From the NCBI GenBank assembly GCA_025526915.1, contig JAHLKH010000275.1:1-25545 (forward strand): 25,545 nucleotides of DNA. Direction: 5' to 3'. The number at the start of each line of letters is the position of its first letter. The first letter of the stretch is position 1. Below the pieces are notes generated by a model. That model was not told the origin of the DNA. It did not search any database and saw only the letters and a program-made list of their open reading frames with translations. This document shows positions 1 to 7,921 of this stretch, one piece after another. Source of the stretch: Entophlyctis helioformis. Its lineage: Eukaryota > Chytridiomycota > Chytridiomycetes > Chytridiales > Chytriomycetaceae. Made by a program: the position numbers and the translations under genes.

Positions 1-1337
1 GCAGAGTCCGGAGGCCGGACGGACGTTGTGCAGCGCGACGTGCGACGGGACGGCGACTCCAGAGGCCAGCCGCACGGGCAAGATGCAGCAGTGCGGGCGG
101 CCAGGTGCGGCAGGGGGACGGGTCTGCTGCCCAGGAACGAGGCGATGTCCAGCCAGGCGGCGACCGAGCGGCTGGGAACGAGGCGGCTCAGGAAGTTGCA
201 GCCGAGGATTTTGTTCGGGACGGTGGCCGAGAACAGGCTGCACGCTGGTGGAGACGTGGGTGATGGTCCAGGTGGCTGCATGCACCGAGCCAGATGCCGG
301 CGGCACCTTGGTCAAGCAGCAGGTGCAGGATCGCCATGCTTGGACGGTGAGTCACCATGTGGTGGGCCAGAGGCAGAAGCACAGGGACCAGAGCAGCGGC
401 AGAGGCAGGCGGGCGACCCGCGCCGACTTGGACGGCAACCAGCACGCCGTGGCTTTGATCGTCGCCTCGTTGTGCGGCATGTTCGGCGGCGGTGCTTGCG
501 GGTTGCTGGTGGTGGGTATGTTGGACTTGCGGCAAGTTGGCCGGAATGCAAGCGGCTTGGAGATGGCGATGCAGCATGAGTCACGGTCTACCAGGGTGAT
601 CGTCGCAGATCTGGCCGCTCGGATCAGCGAGTGGTCGTGACGGTCTGGCTGGCGGGCTGGTTGGTGACTGGTTTGGATGGCAGCCATGGCGAGAGCAGCC
701 GACAGAGGCGTGCGAGGCAGGCTGGCAGGCTGGCTGGCAGCTGGCAGTCGCACACACCGGCCGTGTGGCTGCCTGCCAGCAGCTGATTGGCGGGCGGACT
801 TTGGGCGGACTTTTGGCCACGAGATCGGGCAGCAGCGCGCAGGTTCGCAGCCTTGCACAGACACGGCCCGTTGGATGCAGACTGCGACGAGCATGGCGGC
901 ATGGCGGGCATGGCAACCACGACGGCTGCCTGCGCAAGCAACCACAACCACGACGACAGCAGCCACGCTGCGAGTGCTGCGAGTGCTGGCTGGACCACCG
1001 TGCCGCAGTCCCGGCGGCTGCAGCGGCGCCAGCACGGCAGCAGCCAGCCGCACACGGGCAGCCAGCAGCCAGCAGCAGCGCCGCACCAGCACCAGCCGCC
1101 GCTGCTGTACAGCTCGGTGCTTGCGAGGGCGGCCGGCCGGCAGGCGGCGGCTGCTGCTACCGCCGGTGCTGCTGCAGGTGCTGCCACTCGTGCAAGCGCA
1201 GCACCGCCCGGCCTGGCACGGCACCAGCACCTCGACCCAGCCACAGCCACGGCCCGCAGACGCACCCTCTGGGCAGCAACAGCAGCAGCAGCAGCAGCAC
1301 ACCCCTCGCATCGCACTCCGCCCACAACCACAACCAC
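1..1337. other. Unresolved GC-rich region left of the inverted repeat, probable upstream part of SCAPER copy 1
   Basis: This stretch has no partner inside the window, because the right arm ends at the opposite edge. Several frames are open on both strands, as expected of GC-rich, low-complexity DNA, and none can be chosen with confidence. From about 1280 onward the + strand turns into CAG/CAA-rich sequence that feeds into SCAPER exon 1, so the SCAPER promoter and N-terminus are probably somewhere in 600-1300. On the minus strand, around 1-490, short runs look protein-like (a hydrophobic run near 360-420 and a possible GT donor near 355), which could be a divergent gene leaving the window at its left edge. 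An inverted CCAAT (ATTGG) lies at 785-789. No function is assigned. Confidence 0.3.
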
Positions 1338-1348
1338 AACAACAACAA

Positions 1349-1389
<41 letters not shown>
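1267..1389 (+). repeat. CAG/CAA trinucleotide tracts at the SCAPER 5' end
   Basis: Two CAG runs (about 1277-1300 and 1350-1388) with a CAA run between them. Depending on frame they read polyQ, polyS/N or polyA/T; the frame that continues into SCAPER in the right arm is polyQ. The right-arm partner (about 25495-25545) has a CTG run followed by GTT repeats at the window edge. Confidence 0.8.
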
Positions 1390-1390
<1 letters not shown>

Positions 1391-2371
1391 GCGGGGATCT
1401 GGGCTCCTCCAAAGGTGCCAACTCAGCCGCATGCGCACGGCATCCACGGCATCCAGGCGTCCATGGCGCCTTTGCCATGGACATTCTCCGCCAGTGCGTC
1501 TGCCCACTCGCTCTGCCCACTCGCTCTCCCACCACTGCTGCCGCTTGGATGCCGCTTGGATGCCCATCGCACCGCTGACTTGAACCGCCGTGCCAACACA
1601 GAACCCTCGATGAGCTGCTTGTGCTGGCACAAGTCCAGCAGGTCGATGCTGTCCAGATCGCCACGCTGCTGCAAGCCTACGCATCCAAGTTCCAACAGGT
1701 GTGTTGCCCTCACTCGCTCCCTCAAGCATGCCATCTGCCAGCCTTCCTGTGTCAGTGTCTGCCAGCCTGGCTTCCAATGCCAAACCGTCGCGCCATCGCC
1801 ACGCTGACTGCTCCTCTTGCGATCCCGTCGCCGCTTGTGCTCTGCGACAGATCCCGTCCATCCGCCGCCCGCTGGACGGCCTTGGCCATCGTGCGCAGTC
1901 CAGCCACAGCCAGATGCCGTGGGATCAGCACAGGCAGTCGCTCGACAGCACTCGGGATCGCTCGCTTGGCTTGGATCGGCTCAAAGCCACGTTCCTGACA
2001 CAGGCGTTTGCAGACCTGCCGGCTGCCGCTCCTGCCTCCGAGTCCCACCACGCACCTGCTGCTCCACACTCTGCTGCATCGCATGGTGTCCCGCCAGCCA
2101 TCTCTGTGCCGAAAGCCATCCGCCCATCCATCTCGGAGCCATTGAGCATCGCGCAGTTGGCCATGCTCGGCCAGATGCAGCTCAGCATGCAGACCAGCAA
2201 CACGCCGGCAGCTGCAGCCAGCATCACCAGCACCACCACTCACACAGGCCACCACGACGATGGCATGCTCGACATGCGTGACGAGTTTGACGACATCATG
2301 GGCAGTGCGTCTGCCAGGTTCCTCGCCATGCAGCACACACCACGAAACCGATCCACCAGCTGGACGTCAGG

Positions 2372-2527
2372 GCAAGTGCATCTGCATGGTGTCGCACGGC
2401 TGGCCGACTTGGGTCTCCTATCCTGCCTTGCGTGCTGTTGCAGTGGCCTGCATCTATCCATCCATCCATCCATCGTGTCACTGCGGACTGACTGGCTGAC
2501 TCGCTGACCGTGGATTGGATCTTGCAG
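2372..2527 (+). other. GC-AG intron in SCAPER (left copy)
   Basis: The donor is GG|GCAAGTGCA at 2372 and the acceptor is TTGCAG at 2522-2527. The same GC donor is at 24510 in the right arm (intron 24355-24510), where using it joins phase 2 of exon 3 to exon 4 in frame and no nearby GT donor does so convincingly. The intron contains a (CATC)n run at about 2452-2473. Confidence 0.65.
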
Positions 2528-5003
2528 GCGGGTCGTCCAGTCTGTTGCATCACCGCGTCGGCTTCCTGTCGCCAACCATCTCCAAGCCATCGCTCAGTCC
2601 TGCCGAGATCTTGCGCAAACAGGTGCGTGTGAGCGTGCTTGATGGCTGTGAACACCTGCATTGTCGGTGACTCTGGTTCGCAGCTCACAGTCACAATGGC
2701 ATGCCGGTGTTACCGTTTGCTGTCTTTGTGTGCAGGCCAAGGCACAGGAACTGCGCGAGAGTTTCCAGACTCTCAAGGCAGAAAAGCTGCGATCCAAGTC
2801 GGAAAAAGTGCGTTCTGTGTGTCTGCATTGCTGCCATGATCCTCGATCTGGCTGGCTGACTGGGCTGACTGGCTTTCCTGGACTGGCAACATTTGACAGA
2901 TCCAGGCCACCAAGGAGCGGCAGATGGAGCAGCTGCAAAGCCAGGCTCGCCACCTCAGAGAGTCGATCGACGAGAAGCAAGTCAAGGCAGAAAAGCTGCG
3001 AAGTCGCACCTTCGCAGCATCCAGATCAAGGCCAAGGACGAGAACACAAAGTGCGACGAGATCTCGTTCATTGCCGCGCTCAGGTGTATATGCGTTGCAA
3101 TGCACCACACCAATGTGGGATGCACTCGACTCACTTGCACCGTCACGTCTGCCATTGCACACACATCCACACATCCACACTTGCACATGCAAAATGGAAT
3201 CGCTCATCCGCATCGGTCAGCATGGAAAACAAGAAGATTGAAGTGCAGCAGCGCCACCAGGAGACCGGAAGCACGTCTGATTGAGATAGAGGAGGAGCGG
3301 CAGGCAAGCTCAGCGAGGCAGCAGCCATGCAAGACGCAGCCACCGAGCGACGCAGGCAGCAGGAGCAGGAGCGGGCTGGCCAGGCTGGCACGCGACGAGG
3401 AACGCAAGCGCGAAGCCGAAGCCAAGAAGGAAGAAGAGGCCAAGATGCGCAAGCAGATGCGTCTGACCAGCAACACCAAGAAACTCGAGCGGCTTGAAAG
3501 CGTTCCGCGTCACGCAAGAGGCGATTGAGAAGGAGCTGGTCAGTTTGGGATGTGACTCGGATGGTGTTTGCACACGAGATGTGGCACTTGGGGTGTCGCC
3601 GAGAGCGTGGATGGATGCCAGTGACGATGGCGTGACTGACACGCTTCTGGCTGCGTGGTGTTGGACAGCGACGCGAGCTTGAAGAGAAACTGGAACGAGG
3701 AGTCCGACGCCAAGGACGAGCAGATCCAGCAGGTCAAGGACAAGGCAGCGGCAGCCAACCTGAATGCCAAGAGCGTGGCCGACCGCATGAGCGCATCTCG
3801 CAAGACACCTGATCACATGCAGATGGTACGTGTGAGCGTGTGGGCAACACAGACAGTATTGGATCAGCATGCCATGCTTGCCGGTGTCTGTCCAGCCAAG
3901 ACTCAACGCATCTGCGATCCATGCTTGCCGTGGTTCAGGAGGAAGGCACAGGCACGTCGACTCCCGTCCCACAGGCAGATGGCGACAATAGCAACAGCAA
4001 CAGCAACAACGACCACCATGTGCTTGGCGTGCTGTGTCTGGCGATCGACCAATCAGCCACGACGGATGCACCAGCTGCAGTAGATGCAGATGCCACGACC
4101 AGTAGCGCGTCCATGAACAAGATGGCCACAAGACCGCAAGACAGACAGGCGTCGTGGCAGCAGGCTCGTCAGCGGATCGTGGAGGCGTCCGAGACGTTTG
4201 CGTTCTTCTCCGCCTGCATCCTGCCAAAGTCCAACGGCAGCCCAGCCGAGAATTCAAGCAGAGATGCAGCCGCATGGCAGCAGTCTCAGCAGCGACTTGC
4301 CTGGCAGCTCAACAGCAGCACAAGCACGGCCGGCAATCCGAGTCGCATGCTGGACCGGCTGTGCATTCATCGATGGCGGCGGCACTGGATGACGATCTTG
4401 CGGCTCTCTTGGGGCATGCAGCCAAGGTGGCTCTTTGTTGACGCTTGTTTGCAGATGGCTTGCAGATGGCTTGCAGACTATCAGAGCACTGACCCACATG
4501 CTGCACAGACTGCCACGACCGACCAGCATGCCGGCACAATCGATGCGCTCTGCACAACAGGACTCGTCGGTCATATCCTGCTGGCTTGCTCAGCTGTTGA
4601 CAAGAAGCAATGCATGCTGCTGTCTGTCAAGTGAGTTCCATGCTGCTGTCAGTGTCACAAAGGTGGTCGCTGTGTGGTGGCCAGCATCGGCAACTGACAC
4701 GGCGTCGTCTGTGCAGAGAAGTGTGTCTGGCAGTCGACCTTGTGCTCGCCGTGTGTGGCGAGCCATCGGCCATTGAGCTGCTCATTCGGTCGCTGATGCG
4801 CTGCTGGTTGGCTTGCTTGAACAACTCGGACGCGTCCTGCCGCTGTGCACATCGACGCTGTCTGTGGCGCCGTCAGAGCCAGTCAGTCAGACATTGTCGC
4901 TGGTGCTGCCTGTTGCATCACGGATGCTGGCGGTTGTGACACGCTGCTTGGAGCACGCAAGCAGCAACAGCGATACTGTGTGTCTGCAGCACGATCTATT
5001 CAG

Positions 5004-5114
5004 GCAAGTGGTTGGCTGGCTTGTTGTCTGCATTCCTTGGATTTGCTGGCAGTGTCCGTGTCCCATGGACTGACACTGACTGTTGCTTGTGTGGCTGCAT
5101 GGCGTGGTGCTCAG
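5004..5114 (+). other. GC-AG intron in SCAPER (left copy), second case
   Basis: The donor is TTCAG|GCAAGTGG at 5004 and the acceptor is GTGCTCAG ending at 5114. The right-arm equivalent is intron 21763-21873 with the same GCAAGT donor. Joining at this site gives the in-frame sequence DLFS|MAVHLEV, using 2 nt from the first exon and 1 nt from the next. Confidence 0.7.
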
Positions 5115-6452
5115 CATGACTGTCCATCTGGAAGTGATAAGCAGGCTGCGCGATGTGCACCTTGAGATTCATGGTCATCTCATGGCCGAGCCGTGTGTGG
5201 TTGGCTTTGTGCGTGCATCTTCGCGTTTCTTGGAGACACTGTCGGCCGTCCAGCAAGCCGAGTACGTCGATGAGCAGCTCTGCTGGCACTGTCTGGAATG
5301 GCTCGCTTGGATGGCCAGCACATGGACTGACATGGCATGGCATGGCTGGCATTCCACACACGGCGACAGACTCCACACGACGCCAATCTTTGAACGCAAG
5401 ACGCTGGCACCACATGCAGCACTTGTTGTGTCTGCGTTCCGACACACGCATCTGTGCGGGCTGGTCACGATGCTGGACGCCGTGCTGCTGTACAAGGGAG
5501 GCAATCCACGGTCGGCTGCCGAGTTCAGTCTCACGGACGACTGGCTGTCCATTTCACTGACCATTCTGCGCACGTTCAATAACATGTGCGCATTGGACTT
5601 GAGCATGGTCCAGGTGAGTGCATGCCATGTCATGCCATGTCACGTCATGCTATGCCATGCCACCATGCCGTCACGGACAATGGCGGACAGAGATGGCGGT
5701 TGGTTTGCAGACTGTGACTGACGCAGATGATCCACGATGCACACGATACGCGACGATTGCTTGTCCAAACCAAACCAGGACGTGCTCGAGATGGACAGCC
5801 TGCGCAACGAGTGTTTCCATCTGATCCTGTACTGGATCCAATACTGGGAGCGATGGTCGGCCACTGCACAGCACCAGTTCAAGTGTGTCCAGCCGACATC
5901 GGCAACAGTCAGTGTTGGCAGCAACAGCAACGGGGACGGCAACGGGGACGGCAGCAGCAGCATCGCAACCAGCCCATCGGATGCGCTCTTCCACGAGCTG
6001 ATCCTGTTCCTCGGCAGCATCTGTCTGGACAATCCGCAGATGGCCGAGATGGTGCGATACGGCAGCGTTCAGGGACCCGTGATGCTCAAGCGTCTGTGCT
6101 CGTTGCCGTTCGCGTTCTACGTGCGGCCTGAGCTGCAGCGCGTGCTGTTCCCAACACTGGCGATCCTGACAGTCGGCGACGAAGCCAATCGCGGGATCCT
6201 GGAGGAGGACATGTCGGTGGAGATGATTGCGATGTTCTTGAGGCAGACGCAGCGACACCACAAGGCGGCGGATGTGTCAGGCAGCAGTGGGCATCGCATG
6301 GATGTTGGTGTCCGCATGCCACGAGCCATGGTTGATGCGTATCTGGCAATAGCGGCAGCGGCAGCGTCAGAAGCGCAGTCGAATGAGTAAAGGACAGTTG
6401 GAGTGGCACGTCGCTGGCAGACACGCGTGGAAATACAACAGAGTGCGATGTG

Positions 6453-6458
6453 TTTATT
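6453..6458 (-). terminator. Poly(A) signal AATAAA of left pirin
   Basis: TTTATT on +, read as AATAAA on the minus strand, lies about 67 nt past the pirin stop and inside the 134-bp gap to SCAPER. The two 3' UTRs probably overlap. Confidence 0.65.
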
Positions 6459-6479
6459 GCAGGATGGTAGTTTGAAGAG

Positions 6480-6524
6480 ACACGACAGGCAGGCAGGCAG
6501 ACACGACAGACAGACAGACAGACA
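6480..6524 (-). repeat. Tetranucleotide (TGTC/TGCC)n in pirin 3' UTR
   Basis: Tandem TGTC then TGCC units follow the pirin stop directly. The right arm has the same element at about 20353-20398. Confidence 0.7.
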
Positions 6525-7686
6525 TCAGCGAGCACGCTTGCCAATGTCAGACTCCCACTCGGGTGCCTTTTCAAAGCCGTTGCGGCCAAGCTGGTAGTCC
6601 ATGATGGCCTGGCGGATCTCGGTCTCGCTGTTCATGACAAACGGGCCGTGCTGCACAATGGGCTCGTTGATGGGTTCGCCTGCAATCACCACGAAGCGAG
6701 CGGCCGTCTTTGGCGCTGTTGGCGTGGCAGATGTGGCAGATGTGGCGGATGCAGGCGATGCGGGCTCTGGCGCAGTCGTGGCGCGCAGCAGCAGGCCGTC
6801 CTTGCTGAGCACAAGCGTGCAGTGCGGCTGTGCTGGCTGCTGCACATCGGCAGGATCAACGTCGCTGCTGCTGGTGCTGCTGGTGGTGTCTCCAAACGTC
6901 GCCGAACCCTCGAGAGTGTACACAAACGCCGTGTATCCCTCGGGAATGGCCTGCTCAAACACCGCGCCGGCCGCCATGCTCACGTCCAGATAGTACATGG
7001 GCGAGTATGTGTGCACCTTGGCCGCCACGCCGTACGACTCGCCGGCAATGACCTTGACGCTGGTCTTGCCGTCGGGCGAGACGGCCAGCGGCACATGGGT
7101 AGCGCTCAGCTCCTGGTAGCGGGGCGGGATCATCTTGGCGTTGCGCGGCAGGTTGACCCACAGCTGCAGGCCGGTGCAGACGTCCTTGGAGAGCGGCATC
7201 TCTGCGTGCACGATGCCGCGGCCTGAGCGCAAGTGTGGAGAGCGAGAGCGAGTGTGTGTGTGTGTGTGTGTGTCAGCATGTGGTGCACACAGCAGCAGCA
7301 CACAGCGGCATCTGTCTGGCAGCAGCAGCCATCCAGCAGCCATCCATCCATCTGGCGGCTGCGCACTCACCGGCCGTCATCCACTGCAGGTCGCCCGGCC
7401 CGATGGTGCCCTTGTGGCCGGCAAAGTCCTCGTGCTGGAACACGCCCGACAGCATGTACGTCACCGTCTCGAAGCCTCTGTGCGGGTGGTCGGGGAAGCC
7501 GGCGGGCTCCTTGACGTTGAACTCGTCGAGCATCAGGAACGGATCCAGGTTGCGCAGCTCGTATGTGCCGATGGAGCGGCGCACTCGAGCGCCAAGACCC
7601 TCGGCCTGCTCGCGGGAGAGCACGGTCTGCACGACCGACTTGAGCGTCCTTGCTGCTGTTGCTGTTGCTGTTGTTGTTACTGTCAT
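6525..7686 (-). CDS. PIR: Pirin family protein (iron-binding cupin), left-arm copy, two exons
   Basis: Exon 1 is 7686-7371 and exon 2 is 7222-6525, with a 148-bp GT-AG intron (7370-7223). The spliced product is 337 residues, longer than the roughly 290 of human pirin because of a Ser/Thr/Pro/Ala-rich insert near residues 215-275. The N-terminal cupin domain carries the pirin signature: FPDHPHRGFETVTYML supplies two metal-ligand histidines, and after GPGDLQWMTAGRGIVHAEMP the HAE supplies the third histidine and the glutamate. All four ligands known from human pirin are therefore present. Pirins are Fe-binding nuclear or cytosolic proteins reported as redox-sensing transcription cofactors or quercetinases; which applies here is unknown. 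The ATG at 7686 is followed by a Thr/Ala-rich stretch. The gene converges on SCAPER. A TATA-like box lies about 105 bp upstream and a LINE is inserted about 235 bp upstream. Confidence 0.93.
7251..7272 (+). repeat. (GT)n microsatellite in the pirin intron
   Basis: A (GT)10-11 run lies inside intron 7223-7370. The right-arm intron has only a short (AC)n at about 19617-19627, which accounts for much of the 11-bp intron length difference. Confidence 0.85.
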
Positions 7687-7789
7687 TGCGGCTGGCTGAG
7701 TGTGTGTGAGGCTGGCTGGCTGAGTGTGTGTGTGATCGGCAGTGCGGCTTGCTGGTTGCGAGGATGGCCGAGAGTGCGGCAAGCGAAGG

Positions 7790-7796
7790 CTTTTAT
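7790..7796 (-). promoter_or_regulatory. TATA-like box of left pirin
   Basis: The minus strand reads CCATAAAAGCC about 105 bp upstream of the ATG at 7686. It is conserved in the right arm. Confidence 0.5.
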
Positions 7797-7906
7797 GGCC
7801 GACAGAGAGAAGACGCCACGGCGCGAGTGGAAGAATGTGCGGCAAAAGACAACAACCGCCAGACAGCGAGTGCGCCAGTTGGCAGATGAGCGTCGGTGCT
7901 GCTGCT

Positions 7907-7921
7907 GCTCGTCGCAGCCTC
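7907..7921. repeat. LINE target-site duplication, 3' side
   Basis: GCTCGTCGCAGCCTC lies directly next to the 16-nt T run that is the element's poly(A) tail. It is identical to 10813-10827. Confidence 0.92.

Larger units (their letters stand above)
1338..6390 (+). pseudogene. SCAPER: SCAPER homologue, left-arm copy, disrupted by many small indels
   Basis: Same gene as the right-arm copy. Exons deduced from splice sites and from the partner are: ?-1493, 1602-1698, 1851-2371, 2528-2622, 2736-2807, 2900-3083, about 3228-3538, 3669-3825, 3939-4426, 4509-4630, 4717-5003, 5115-5613 and 5779-6390. Compared with the right copy, exon lengths are off by -1 in exon 1 (near 1457), +1 in exon 4, -2 in exon 6, +2 in exon 7 (four separate indels), +1 in exon 8, +2 in exon 9 and -1 in exon 11. 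The AG likely used as acceptor of exon 7 is AA here (about 3226). The last two exons, with the conserved SCAPER C-terminal region, are intact and end at TAA 6388-6390. As written, no full-length product can be read. Either this is a decaying duplicate or the consensus has uncorrected indel errors. The adjacent pirin and LINE frames are clean, which argues against errors spread evenly over the assembly. Confidence 0.75.

Noticed and set aside
624..1664. Minus-strand frames over the SCAPER 5' region with poly-Val, poly-Ala or poly-Cys
   Set aside because: Generated by CAG/CAA trinucleotide repeats, which stay open in every frame. They carry no recognisable domain.
5614..5660. CATGCCATGTC near-repeats in a SCAPER intron
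   Set aside because: A short imperfect repeat inside an intron, present in both arms; too small to count as a distinct element.
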